A DNA stretch of 64,000 nucleotides, taken from positions 86,118,422-86,182,421 of the forward strand of contig CM061140.1 in NCBI GenBank assembly GCA_030789695.1, read 5' to 3'. The notes below the pieces were generated by a model. The model searched no databases. It saw only the letters and a list, made by a program, of their open reading frames with translations, and was not told the origin of the DNA. The position numbers and the translations under genes are program-made. The DNA is from Scilla litardierei. Lineage: Eukaryota > Streptophyta > Magnoliopsida > Asparagales > Asparagaceae. This document shows, one piece after another, positions 10,815 to 22,415 of the stretch. Position 1 is the first letter of the stretch. Every line of letters begins with the position of its first letter.

Positions 10815-11776
10815 TGTTACGCCTATTTGACCGAGACCCATAAAGCACGAGCCCAGGAGCCCGACTACTGGTCAAGAGCCCATCTGCGTCCTCAAAGCCC
10901 ATTCGACAAAGGCCCTACAAGGGACCTTCTCGAACGTCGATCCGACCCGGCCCCAATAACCCGTTGGTCGCTCGCCCACACCTGCGAAAACCACTCCCCC
11001 GGACGCGCGACCACTAAATAGCGATAATGGGGAGGTGCTGGCATGGCGGAGAGAGCGGCGGCGAGGGGGGACTGATGGGGCACGATCAATGGCGGGCATG
11101 GGACGTGGGCCAGAGGCAATCACGCGGGAGCTCTACAAAAGGGCCAGGAAGACGATGAAGAAAGGGACCGCATCTCAGGTAACAAAACCTAAGGTACTCC
11201 ATCAACGACCTCGTTCCTCCAATTCATCTCCTTCCTCCCCCGCTCGTGCCGAGAGACGCCGTTACGATCTCCTCACGAGTCGGACCGTCTCCGCCGGGCC
11301 TCCTTTCTCAGATCTCTATCTGACTTAGGCATCGGAGGGGATTTGGCCGGAACCAAGGTCCGGCCCCCTGACGAGCGTTCTCGTCTGCGCAGGTGGACAA
11401 CAGATCAACGGGCCGAGGCTACCCCTCGCCCCTCTCCGACCACTCGATCAACCGGACAGTGAGGCTTCCCCTCACCGTCAGCCTGCCGTGGTCGAGCACG
11501 TCCTACCGAGGCCGAGCGTCCTAATCGGGTCTGAGACTCTCCCTCGCCACCCGTCGGCTGTGCATCTACCCGGGCGACTGAGGCTACCCCTCGTCCCCCT
11601 TCCAGCCGAGGCCGAGCACACCTGTCCGAGGCCGAGCGTCTCAACCAGGGCCGAGGCTTCCCCTCGCCCCTTCTGCACCGATTCGAAGCCCCCGAGGGAC
11701 CCAAAGCGGGCCCCTTGACCACGTTGACCGGGTTCTCCACGGTCAACGCTTTGCAGTGAGAAAACACTCTGAAACA
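10815..11776 (+). repeat. 3' LTR of the Tat element
   Basis: This is the same length as the 5' LTR (962 bp), with the same TGTTACGCC start and GAAACA end and only scattered substitutions. It is followed by the TSD ATTAT at 11777-11781, after which LINE ORF2 resumes. Confidence 0.93.
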
Positions 11777-11781
11777 ATTAT

Positions 11782-14182
11782 TTAAATATGCCAGGTTTCC
11801 ATAGATTGTTGAATGATGTCTGGGGAACTATTTTTCCGGGTAACCCTATGTTTCAAGTGGTGCATAAACTCAAGGCTCTGAAGAAGAAGTTAAAAATTTG
11901 GCGGAGGGAATTATATGATAAGGAATCTTCTGAATCTGTTAAGCTTATGCTTGAGACTATTCGTAGACTATTCGTAATCATAGTGATTGTGCTTCTAATT
12001 CATATTTGCATGCGAAAGAGAAGGAACTTATTTTTATGCTTAACTCAATGTTGAAAATGGAGGTGGAGAAGTATAGCCAGAAGAGTAGGTAACGTTGGTT
12101 ATGTTTGGGGGATCGTAATCCCAAATTTTTCTACAATTCCATTAAGGAACATCAATCTCAGAATAATCTTATGCATTTTATTAAATCTGATGGGTCTCCA
12201 ATGGTACAAGTTGATAAGTTGAAAAAGGAAGGTCCATTTTATTATGCCAAGCTCTACAATTAGGATCATTAGTGTAATGTTTTTCCTGGTCATAATACTA
12301 AGTGTATACTCAAGGAAGCTGCTGCTTTGGCGCTAGGTGAACCTGTGAAGGATGTGGAGATTAATCAAGCTCTTTTTGATATGGAGGAGATAAAGCAACT
12401 GGGTCTGATGGTTTTAATGCGTTTTTCTTTCAAAAAATTGGCATGTTGTGGGAATGAACATTCTTAATGGTGTGCAACATTTCATCATTTCAGGTACTCT
12501 CCTTAGGCAAGTTAATCACACTTTTTTAACTTTGGTGCCTACATCTTCAAATGCAACTTCATTGGATGATTATCGCCCTATATCTTGCTGTAATGTGCTT
12601 TATAAAATCAAAAGTAAAGGCTTAAGAAATTGAATGAGAAAGGTTGTGCCCTTTTTGATTTCATCAATCAATCTGCATTCCTTGAGGGGAGGTTGATATC
12701 AGATTATTCCTTATGGAAAATGAATTGTTGCGGGATTTTTCAAATAAGAGGGGGGCCAGAGCCTGCATTAAATTAGACCTGAGTAAAGCTTTTGACAGTG
12801 TTAATAGGGAATTCATCTATTTAATAGTGTCAGCATTCAGCCTATGAAGAATATTGATGTGCCACAGATTTCCCATCTTCTATTTGCGGATGATATACTG
12901 GTTTTTTGTAAGGCAAATAGGAGAAGCTTTGCAGGCATTGTTGAGTTGCTAAAAGTTTTTGAGCATAATACTGGACTTTCATCCAATTTGCAAAAGTTCA
13001 GGATGATATATAGTAATGGTTGTGGAGACAGGCAAATGCTATAGAATATTATTCATATTCAGCAAGGTAATCTCCCTATGCGATACTTGGGCCTTCCTCT
13101 TTCGTCTTGATATCCTAAAGCTAGGATGTTGGCTCCTCTAGTTGATAAATGCAAAGTTAAATTATCTGGTTGGGCTTCCAAATTCCTTTCAAATGCTGGT
13201 AAAATTTAGTTAGTGCGTTCAGTCATCCATGGTACCATGAATTATTGGTTTCTATCCTTCAAGTTTTCGAGGTCGGACATTAACTCCTTGGAGTCTATGA
13301 TACGAATATTTATTTGGCCATCTGGGCTTTTTGTTTGTAGTTGGTTTTATATGTTTAAGCCTAGAATGGAATGAGGTATTGGTATTAAGCATCTCCAAGA
13401 TGTCAATTTGGCTGCTAATGTCCGATTATTATGGAGATGTGCCACTGGGAATTCTATTTGGGCGACTTTTATGGGGCGCACTTATTCTACTAATAACAAT
13501 ATCTTTTTGTGTTCCACAAGGATTAATGATTCTGGTAGTTGGAAATTTTTGTTGAGTAATAAAGTCATTGCTTCTGAATTTATTCGGACAAGTGATGATG
13601 GTTCATATGCATGGCTTCATGCGACATGATTTTCTTTTGATTCCGCCTGGAATGCTGTTAAAGAGCATGTGCCAGCATTTCAGTATTTCAATGTTGTGTG
13701 GTTTGGACATCATGTTCCTAAATTTGCAATTGTAGTGTTTAGAGCATTACAGAATAAATTGCCTACCATGGATATTTTACTTGCGAGAATTATCCAGGTC
13801 AATCAAAGATGTGTGCTGTGTGAGGATCATGATGAAACTATTAATCATCTATTTTTCAAATGCCATTATTCCTGCTATATTTGGCGACAATGTTTATTGA
13901 AGCTGGGCTTGACAGATGAAAATAATATGTCCATCCTTAATGCGACAGACCTATTTAAGAGTAAGTTTAAATCGAAATCCTTGGTTTCATATCTTGCGAG
14001 GTCCATTTTGGCAGCGGTTATATGGCATATATAGAAGGAACGAAATAATCGGATTTTTAATGCTAAGAAAACCGATAAGGTGAAGATCTTTGAGGAGGTG
14101 AGCAATGATGTTTTCTATGTTACCTCTTCAAATGCTCATTGCTTTGAGGATTGTGGAGATAAAAAAATATTGGCCAATTAGG
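11782..14182 (+). pseudogene. LINE ORF2 pseudogene, 3' part (reverse transcriptase and zinc-binding domain)
   Basis: After the Tat element the LINE continues in broken frames. Recognisable RT blocks are LTLVPTSSNATSLDDYRPIS followed by CCNVLYKI (about 12520-12615), ACIKLDLSKAFDSVNREF (about 12760-12815) and the catalytic HLLFADDILVF with FADD at about 12883-12894. The stretch 13669-14034 encodes the RT-associated zinc-binding domain (WFGHHVPKFAIVVFRALQNK, then CVLCEDHDETINHLFFKC). The last coding similarity ends near 14182. Many stops and indels are present. In active plant L1 elements this protein nicks DNA and primes cDNA synthesis at the nick. Confidence 0.8.
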
Positions 14183-14471
14183 ATATATACTTGGATTCTT
14201 TTCTTTAGATTTGGAGGTTGCAACGTTTTCATTGCTGGCGATGCTATGTTTTGAGCTAATATTATTGTGATAGAGATTGGTTTGGTTGTATCTGATTTTG
14301 AGTTTTTTTAATTTTTATACACTCTTGATCGGATCCATTGTATTTTTGGTTAAGGCTTGTGTTGGATGACGACGCTTGTGTCTGCTCTCTGACCAATTCT
14401 TTAGTCTAAAATCCGATGGTATCCAAAATGTATTATTTTGAGTAATATAAGTATAATACTTTTACCTTCCA
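14183..14471 (+). other. LINE 3' UTR and short A-tail
   Basis: AT-rich non-coding sequence ends in CTTCC followed by seven A residues that merge with the TSD. No other feature seen. Confidence 0.6.
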
Positions 14472-14498
14472 AAAAAATGAGGATGAACCATACGTATA
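14472..14498. repeat. target-site duplication of the LINE, right copy
   Basis: Matches 826-852 with one mismatch (C at 14493 for T at 847). The copia frame continues for about five codons after it, to 14512. Confidence 0.88.
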
Positions 14499-14512
14499 TA
14501 CGAATGTCAGTA

Positions 14513-16126
14513 TGAGCATTGTTGCTTGACTCAATCCCAAGTGTAGGATATGTCAATGCAATATAACCTCATGAGCTCAGGGTCAATCCACAGAGACAAC
14601 TATTAGACTTTGTGTGATATGATGTCAAAAGTTGGAACAAATTCAATTTGGTTAAAACCACCTTTTGAGGTGATGGTTGTTGTTTCAAGGAATTATAGCT
14701 ATTACAATCAACCAAATTTAACTCAAGAAATCAATGAGAAAGTAAGTATGGGTTCCGACAACAATGGATTAATTGTTGATCAAGTCTAGGATCAATTTCA
14801 AGGTGTTCGATAGATCATTCATCCTCTCGTATTCAAACATACTATTGCCTACATTTTTAGCTAATTCAATTCTCTAAACTCAATTAGATCAATCATTCAT
14901 ACTCTCAGATCAAACAAATGATAAACCTATTTTAGAGATTTGATTTAGAATATCATCAACTAGATTTTATAAAGATGGGTGTATGTTCCCCTCTCTTAAG
15001 CAATAAATCAAACACCTTATGCTATTAATTCTCTCTCTTGGCACAAATTAATAGCTATCAACATGAAAACCGAAAGTGAATGATAATTCTAAAATTGAAG
15101 AGTAATAGATGCTCCAATTATTAATTAACTACAATCCAAATCATATCAGAACAACACACTAAATATTTAGCTACGCATGAAGATGAAATCAACAAAATTA
15201 TGACAAGAGTTCATCATTAATTGCTCAAACTAAATGTAGAAAAGTAAATTAAAATACAAGACAGAATTTTATCACCAATTTTATTGAAAATCAAACTCAA
15301 AACAATCAAAATTTTCTGGAAAATATTAGCTGCAGATCCAGCTGATGAACTGCATGTACGCTCGCGCCTAGGGCTCGAGGAAAAAGAAAAGAAAGAGAAA
15401 ATTTGATCTAACTTAATTATGTTACAAAATTCCTCTCATCCCTATCTTATATACATTAATATATTTTAATCTCCACCGTTAATCATCAAAATTATCTTTT
15501 TCCCCGCTTCCTCTTATCGTCGGATCGGAACGAAGTCATCGTGAAATTGGGTGAAGAAGTAGCACAATTGAAACGACCACGTGAAATTAACGCTGTCGCG
15601 TCACTCTAAACTACCCATCTTCGATGTGGTCGTTTCGAATTTCGACGTGACCATTTAAGCCCCCCCCCCAAGTTACTGTCTTTTTACTTTCGACTAGAGA
15701 CTAGCAAAGCGGTCGTATGGCATGATGAAACAACCACGTCGATATCGTTTTGAGCCTACAAAATGCTTTGGCAATTTGACTTTCGCACAATCGTGTCAAA
15801 CGACCGTGTGTTTCCCGTTTTTCCTCCTCGCTTGTAATTGAAATGGTTACACTCCACACAGTCATGTGGAGTGTAACACACGGTCGTTTGGATCAAGTTT
15901 TCATTCCTTTGAGCTTCGAATAAAATCCACAAAAATCCAGAAAATTCTTGAAAAATATTAGACACATAGTTAAGTCATGGAAAGAGTATTTTGGTCATAG
16001 AAAATGCTTAGCTCTTTACAAAAGATGTTATTCACAAAATAGAGGAAATTGAGATTGGTTATTCACATATTATGCACAACATTTTATGATTTGAGGGGTT
16101 ATATATATAATTTTCAACAGTAATCA
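14513..16126 (-). repeat. 3' LTR of Athila-0
   Basis: Read on the plus strand it starts TGAGCATTG and ends CAGTAATCA, next to a CACCCCCAACT polypurine complement. The plus-strand start contains the CTCAGGGTCAATCCACAGAG motif type seen at the matching position in the other Athila LTRs here. No second copy is in the window, so the boundaries rest on the TG/CA ends, the polypurine tract and the break in the copia sequence. Confidence 0.78.
15446..15890 (-). promoter_or_regulatory. Athila-0 LTR promoter: TATA box with upstream array of GGTCG words
   Basis: On the minus strand a TATATAAG box (complement of CTTATATA at 15446-15453) follows an array at 15571-15890. The array words are AAACGACCACGTG (15571-15583), its inverse GTGGTCGTTTC (about 15626), GCGGTCGTATGG (about 15709), AAACAACCACGTCG, AAACGACCGTGTG (15798-15810) and CACACGGTCGTTTG (15877-15890). 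A perfect 12-bp inverted repeat, TTACACTCCACA with a 6-nt spacer, spans 15847-15876. Confidence 0.55.
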
Positions 16127-16137
16127 CACCCCCAACT
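16127..16137 (-). other. polypurine tract of Athila-0
   Basis: The minus-strand AGTTGGGGGTG lies directly before the 3' LTR (TGATTACTG...). Confidence 0.7.
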
Positions 16138-17269
16138 GGAATTTTGCTAGTCCCTAGTAAAACATGCGAACATTCACATAGTCCAACTATTCATCAGGGT
16201 TTGAGGTGAAAAAATAGTTGCCAAGCATGAATTAATAATTTTCCATAGTAATTCATGATATAGAACTATTCCATGATATTATGTAATTAATTACTCATAA
16301 TTAACACAATGAAACTCAATGCTTAGTGAATAACCATATGTTTGGCATTTTTGTGGCATAAGTCTCCAAATCCCTAAATGAGTTGTTTATGAGTCACTCA
16401 CCTCATCAAAAAATCATTGTGTTGAATCTACTCATTGCATGCTTTATTCTTAAACTTACATTTTTTTCTTTAGATTTGAAGTGGTTATTTTAACTAGTTT
16501 TAGGCCATAAAAGGACCCTCGAGCTTAATTGCTCAAACCATTCAAATTCTCTTCTTTTTTATCTTGTGAACTAACCTATATTTCATCTTTAGGATCTAAC
16601 TGTCAATGATTCCCGAGGTGTAAGATCCCGGCTACTAAATAAAATTGGGGGAACGGTGCACTTTATTCACTATTATATCTTTTTTTCATTGCATGCTCGA
16701 GTAAAAATCAATACTATTCTCAATCAATGAAGTGTGTGAGTATATATGGCCAAACATATTCAAAAATGGATTCTAACCAATCAAATGTCTCCACAAAGAT
16801 ATTTACAATGCAAAGATATGTGTTATACTAATTATAGAAACATGAGACATACATCATAATGGAAGTGAACTATATTCATGAAGAACATGTCAAAATATTG
16901 CATCATGCTAAAAAAAATCATACACTCATATATTCCATGGTCAATTTCAAGATTATGATAATCATGATAGCTTGAAGAATGTTCACTACATTAGAAATCA
17001 TGGGATTAGCTAAATACCATTTGGTTTGGGAGAAGATCACACATTTTTTATAAGAGTGAGCATGAGTTTATTCATATATTTTTTCATGTTTCAAAAAGAA
17101 AAGAAATATATTTTTTTATGTTTTGAATGAATATCTTCCTAAATCCATCCTCCAACTAAAAATGAACATTGTCCTCAATGTTTGAAGGGTGATATAAAGA
17201 AGGGAAGCTATGAAAAAGTCAAGTAGAAGTAACAGAAATAAAACAATTAAAAGCATATATATATATATA
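16138..17269 (-). other. non-coding 3' region of Athila-0
   Basis: AT-rich sequence without a recognisable ORF. At about 17158-17190 the minus strand reads CATTGAGGACAATGTTCATT, a block often seen between pol and 3' LTR in Athila elements. Nothing else seen. Confidence 0.5.
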
Positions 17270-17564
17270 TTATTTTATTTTATTTTTTTTGAAAACCCAG
17301 AAAAATCCCCAACCCCCTCCCCCTGACTTCGGCTTTTTTTAGGAGGGTAAGGCAAGAGCCCGGTCGAGACTATGCAAACTGGGGGGTGACCGCCGTGCCC
17401 TCAACGGCCCCCCGGGTTAGTCCGAGAGGGGAGATGTAGCCACAGGGTAAATAATTCCACAACAAATTCCACAATAATTACCAAGTCACGACGGCCATAG
17501 GCCTCGAACCCCGCACCCCTTGGCTTTGGAGCGGAATGACTTACCACTAGGACACCCTCTCGTG

Positions 17565-17567
<3 letters not shown>
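17270..17567 (-). mobile_element. tRNA-derived SINE
   Basis: On the minus strand the head (from 17567) contains an RNA polymerase III A box, TGTCCTAGTGGTAAG (17540-17554), and a B box, GGGTTCGAGGCC (about 17500-17511), about 30 nt apart. The body runs to about 17291 and ends in an A-rich tail (plus-strand T-run 17270-17290). It is inserted next to a (TA)n tract, so a TSD cannot be defined. It is too long (about 280 bp plus tail) for a tRNA. Confidence 0.75.

Positions 17568-17636
<69 letters not shown>
17568..17636. repeat. (TA)n microsatellite
   Basis: An uninterrupted TA dinucleotide run of about 68 bases. Confidence 0.95.
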
Positions 17637-17639
<3 letters not shown>

Positions 17640-17786
17640 TCGCTGGTTTTCCTAATAGGTACCTAGGTAGTAGTGGGTGACGGCGCTTGTGCTCTCTCCC
17701 CCTCTCCCAGTTTACCTATCGGGAATTCTAGTGGTGAAGTTTTGTAATTATTTTTGCATTAATATATATAGATCATCGCTTACTTG

Positions 17787-17789
<3 letters not shown>

Positions 17790-17829
<40 letters not shown>
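17790..17829. repeat. (TA)n microsatellite, left flank of the Helitron-like element
   Basis: TA run that ends at the TCTATC start of the Helitron-like element. It resumes at 18623. Confidence 0.85.
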
Positions 17830-17832
<3 letters not shown>

Positions 17833-18621
17833 ATCTATATTACATTTGACAGAGTTTTTTGAATCCTAGGGCTGACTAGGACAAGCTGACTAGGACAAAG
17901 GGGTAGATAAAAGACGGCCAGGATTTAATCTTGGAGAATCAACGATTGAGATGAAGTTTTAAAAAAAATTTGAGAGGGAAACTTTTGAATTTTGGGGACA
18001 AGATCATTGGAACCTGCTTCGTCTTGGAAGTTGGAACCTACCAAACGCAATAATTCTTTCGTCTTCTTGCAACCTGCAAGAAGCCCAAATGGGCATAGTT
18101 AATAGATTGAAACAACCCACCAAGAACAAAGAAATCACGTTATTTGGATTGTGCGCCTTTAAGTACATTTATATTTCAAGGACAAAAATCACGATGAACA
18201 AAGAAAACCCACTAAGAATTACAAATGTTGTAACTGAAATTAAAGGAAAATTGTCCATATGCTACTCAATGCAACTCAAGTTGAATTTAAAAAAATAAAT
18301 ATTGAGCAAGTCACGAGGTATCTAATTATCTGTACCCAGCGCCGAAGGCGCCCGCTAATTTGTTATTCTGCACCGAAGGTGCAGGCTCCAAATTTGTTGT
18401 TTGACGCCGAATTTGTTGTTCCGCGCCGAAGGCGCGGGCGCCAAATTTGTTGTTCGACGCCGAATTTGTTGTTCCGCGCCGAAGGTGGCCGTGCCGCTAA
18501 ATATTTTTACGCTGTTTTATTGTTCTGTTAAATTTTGGCCGCGGAAATAATTTTTCGGGGAATAAAGATTTCGCGAGGGAAATCTTAAAAGAGCCGTGCC
18601 CGCGGGCACGGGTTATGACTA

Positions 18622-18622
<1 letters not shown>
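17830..18622 (+). mobile_element. non-autonomous Helitron-like element
   Basis: The right end has the Helitron 3' signature: a GC-rich hairpin (CCGTGCCCGCGGGCACGG, about 18595-18612), then a few bases, then CTAG (18619-18622), followed by T. The left end begins TCTATC preceded by A. The element splits a TA tract with no duplication, as expected for insertion between A and T. Inside, GCGCC-GAA-GGCGC (18339-18351), TGCACC-GAA-GGTGCA (18369-18383) and CCGCGCC-GAA-GGCGCGG (18421-18437) form hairpins with the same GAA loop. No Rep/helicase gene is present. Confidence 0.6.
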
Positions 18623-18671
<49 letters not shown>

Positions 18672-18740
18672 ATATATATGTATGTATATATATATATATG
18701 TATGTATGTATGTATATGTATGTATGTATGTATGTGTACA
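18623..18740. repeat. (TA)n/(TATG)n microsatellite
   Basis: A TA run followed by interrupted TATG repeats. Confidence 0.9.
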
Positions 18741-18769
18741 TATTATATGCTATAATTGGAAATGGTTCG

Positions 18770-19247
18770 CCGAAGTAAATGCCACACAAGGGTGGGTCTT
18801 CATGCTTCTTGGTATTTTCATCGTTGTTCTAAGGCTCATAAAAATGCTTTAGCCTTTACCCATTCACTTTAAACATGCTTTCATCCCTCCCATTGATGAG
18901 CGTTACCATGCCATATGGGAAAGTTTCCTTCACGACAAATGGTCCCGTCCATCGTGAGCACAACTTGCCTGAAAAAAGATGGAGTCTCGAATTGTATAGG
19001 AGAACTTGTTGTCTCAAAAAGAATTCCTTCTTTAAAATCATCTGATCATGTGCTATCTTCATTCTTTCCTTGGCCATTTTTCATTGAGGTAGGCGTCTCT
19101 CCGCAATTCCTCTAATTCAAGCAATTGAAGCCTGCGAGATGTAAATGAAGAGTCATTAACAAATTTGGGTTTTCTTATAGCCGAATATGAATGATGTTCC
19201 AATTCAACCAGAAAATGACATCCTTAAGATTGTTTTGTAGGCCATAT
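18770..19247 (-). pseudogene. Athila-0 pol: C-terminal integrase region
   Basis: The minus strand encodes AKERMKIAHDQMILKKEF, then QQVLLYNSRLHLFSGKL, CSRWTGPFVVKETFPYGMV and FKVNG. This is the standard C-terminus of Athila-type integrase, where the LYNSRL...GKLRSRWSGPF block is well conserved. Upstream (plus 19080-19242) the expected linker is present but broken by stops. The gene is interrupted at 19247 by a solo LTR and resumes at 22416. Coding similarity fades near 18770. Confidence 0.8.
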
Positions 19248-22200
19248 TGTCACACCCCACTTCCCTAATATGGAAGGCAATACGTGAGGAGGTCTGCCCA
19301 GACGTGGACCTGTGAAGCTGTAGTCTGATAAGCGTCTGTAAAAATTACGAGAAGTAGTAGGTCCTTTGCATTGCGACGAAACAACAACAATGATAACAGT
19401 AACGCAGATATAAAAGAAAACATCTACCAACATCCATAATATTATTCCAACATCACATAGCAGTCACAAAAAGTACAAGTCTGAAAAATAGGCCTAAAGC
19501 ATGGCCGAAACTACACCAAGTAAGAGAGTCACCGGCTGAGACTGAGGGTAGGACCGGAATCCTCGAACTGAACGTCAGCAACATGTCGTCCTCTGCAACT
19601 AAGTTAGGCTTAAAACCTGATATGTGACACCCAAAGAGAAAATGGCACATGTCAGCAAAAGTCTCCCAAAGAAAGCGGATGACTTTTGCGCAAGGATACA
19701 AATAATAAAAGAGCGACTAGCAGTTCTAAATAATGAATTGACATGACATTTAAAGAATGCAAGAATTTAAGATGACATGATGACATGCATCCACGTCGTA
19801 ACAGAAACTACGAAAAACACTGTTTTCACAAGTCACAAACATTATCATTTCACGAACATTATCATTTCACGATGTGCACAGGGTTTACGCCTTTTGGCTG
19901 AAGTGGCTATACGGGCACACTTCTACGCTCAAGTGATCGCGTAACCCTACCCCTCCACGTGTATCGAGTGTTGGTTTCCCAACAACACTGTGCTCGCTTC
20001 TGGATCACGAGCCAGGAAGTGTTTTTCAATATGGCATAGGGTTGTGCCCGCAAAAGCAGGTGCCTAGCCTCAATAGCAATAACATTTATAGCGTGTGCTA
20101 CTCAATCACGAAGAACATATTATACATGACATGACATGGGATGAGCAGTTAAAGTGCGTACTGTTAATTGAAAAGTAAACATGACATGACAGTATGAATG
20201 AAAGCAAGTAAACGTGTCAGATCTAGCTTCGTTGTCAAGCTAGATCAAGTAGGGTGTCAGATCTAGTTTCGTTGTCAAACTAGATCAAAAGGGCGTCTAG
20301 GCAGCTATCATTTCACTGTCTAGTCTCTTTTACGCTAACAAACAAATTGGCCTAAAACGTGGCCTAAAACATTTACTAGCAAGTATCACTTGCCAGAACG
20401 ACCAAGCTGAAGTCACGATCAATCAGAGTCCATACTACCTATGTGTTCAGTTCGCAGTCCAGCCTACATTCCAATTTATTAATCTTGATTAGTGAGTCAC
20501 AAACAAACAGAAATTACCAATTTTAGTTGATTAACAAGCAAGTGGTGATTCCTACGGGGCAGATCTTACCTCAACACGACGCGAGAGCACTCTAACATCG
20601 GGTAGCGACGTCAGGGGTTGGATTCCGGTAGTGCGTGCCGTACGGAACGACGGTTACTCTGTGATAAAACACGTGCACAAATAAGTTTGTGACGACGGCT
20701 AGATTATTAGACAAATCCTAAAACGTCTAATGACCCAATTTTAATTAAGTTTTCTATCCTGGGACTGGGTTACCCATCAATATTAATGATCATTAAAATA
20801 TTAACATGATAATTACGTCACGTAGCTAGTACGAAAATATACAACAATATCATTAGGCAACCTAGGCCACATGTTAACCAAGGTTGTGTAAACGAGTTAT
20901 CAACCCTATAGATTATCAAGTTAACAACGTCACAAAACGCTACTAGCATGCAAGCATCATTTCATTAAGTTACTAATATGTTAAGTAGGGTTAACTAACA
21001 AGTTTTATAAAAGTATTTGTAACGTTATTACCCTAGCAACCAAGACAAGCGGTTGCTAGGAGATTACACGTACAAGTTATCAACCCCACGCTAACATACT
21101 AACATCAATATTATTAGGTCCAAGATTGATCAAAAATGCTGTTCAATATCGCGGTCCAAAATCCATTTGCAAACTGAAATTAATGTATTATAACTAATGT
21201 TCACTAAACGTTACGGGGAGATGCTCAATGCTACCGGTTTGTCGCGTGACGGACAGTAGCTAGGGGGGTTGCGGGACATCGCAGCGACTCGAGAATATGG
21301 CGTCGACAGTCCGGGGGCTGCCATTCGTTGCTACCGCACGAAGGGGAGTCGCACCCGCCGCTGACAACGCTCGACAGTGCTGTTGCTCACCTGGAGGGCC
21401 GTAGGGCACCTGGAGTGCGCTGCTATCGCTGCAGCACCGACGGGGAGGCCAAAGGGGGGTCCGACGAGGCTATGGGCACCGGAAAAGCCGCTGGGGCGAC
21501 GCTGCTGTGTCCAGGCGGCACGGTTGCATGCTAGGGAGGAAGCACAGCGGATAACAGCGACCTGGGGCGGGGATCACGGTGGGGCTAGGGGCGGAGGAAG
21601 GTCAGAGATCGGGTAGGGTTGCCGTGCGAAGGGTTAAGGTCGGAGGAAGATTATTTTGCGGCGCCTGGAGATGCGTTTGCGCGAGGGGAAAGAGAGTTGT
21701 GTGCGGTGTTGGGAGATTAATTGCGTGAGTAACAAAAACCCTAGGGCTGCTGTGTAAATAAATTGTAAGGTTTGCTATTTAGGGTTGGTTCTGGGGTGCA
21801 CCTAAGGGGTTGGGAGAGGAGTGTACTTAAGGAGAGGTTATAAATTGGGTGGTGAATAGAAGGAGGAAGATTTGTTCTGATACGTATGGTGATATCCTCA
21901 TTTGCTATTCAACTTTGGGTTTTTGGGTAGTTGTGGGTAAATGGGAGAGAGAATGTGAGTGGGCAGGGTGCAGTTAAGAGGAAAAGAGGGCGAGCCTAGT
22001 TTAGGGGAAATATCATGTGAAAACTTAGGCTTAACGCTAATTAATGATGAAATTAGTGCACAAGTGGGCAAAACGGTACCCGATAATTATGAGAAAAATA
22101 CCGGGGCGACCACGTCGACGAGAGAAATGAAACTAAAGAGATCGATCACGACTGGGACGACGAGAAACGAAAACTAAAAATAAAAGGTCTCACGACAAAA

Positions 22201-22415
22201 GTGAAAATCACGACGCCTCTTCAAACTAAGTCGTTTCGTGGGAGAATGACCCATGAAATGACGTTCCAAAATATTTCCACAAATTAATGCTCTTCCAGAG
22301 GGTCACAACGGCATATTACATCATAGGGTTCGGATACAAGATAGGTCCAAAATCAATACGTGTACGAACATGAGTACGTGCACGAAAAACGTACGATCGA
22401 AAAGCAACCGTGACA
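19248..22415 (-). mobile_element. solo LTR, Tekay/Del-like
   Basis: The 3168-bp element starts TGTCACACCCC, ends CAACCGTGACA, and is flanked by the TSD CATAT (19243-19247 and 22416-22420). Its first 100 bases and the internal stretch around 19960-20060 resemble the LTRs of the chromovirus at 54421-63929, in the same orientation. There is no internal region or second LTR, so it is a solo LTR left by LTR-LTR recombination. A GC-rich patch (21230-21620) gives short ORFs that I regard as artefacts. Confidence 0.83.

Larger units (their letters stand above)
3807..11776 (+). mobile_element. Tat-lineage Ty3/gypsy LTR retrotransposon lacking most of gag and protease
   Basis: Two LTRs of equal length (962 bp; TGTTAC...GAAACA) and the 5-bp TSD ATTAT (3802-3806 and 11777-11781) bound the element. 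Inside are a PBS, a gag N-terminal stub, pol (RT, RNase H, a second RNase H, integrase), then a spliced antisense gene, and a polypurine tract. The second RNase H and the antisense ORF are hallmarks of the Tat lineage. Gag-protease is missing by internal deletion, and pol has frameshifts. The LTRs differ at scattered single bases only, so this is one of the younger insertions. Confidence 0.92.
853..14471 (+). mobile_element. L1-type LINE, near full length, split by a Tat gypsy element
   Basis: The LINE is bounded by a 27-bp TSD (826-852 and 14472-14498) and ends in a short A-run. Removing the nested element at 3807-11776 leaves about 5.6 kb, close to a full plant L1. The order is 5' UTR, ORF1 with a DUF4283-type domain and zinc knuckle, then ORF2 with endonuclease, reverse transcriptase and RT zinc-binding domain. 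Both ORFs are riddled with stops and frameshifts, so the copy is dead. Confidence 0.87.

Noticed and set aside
17500..17567. tRNA gene suggested by A- and B-box sequences
   Set aside because: No cloverleaf or anticodon arm of tRNA length; the boxes belong to a SINE head with body and A-rich tail.
21328..21616. GC-rich ORFs in the solo LTR
   Set aside because: Short, overlapping in several frames, with no recognisable domain; explained by local GC content.
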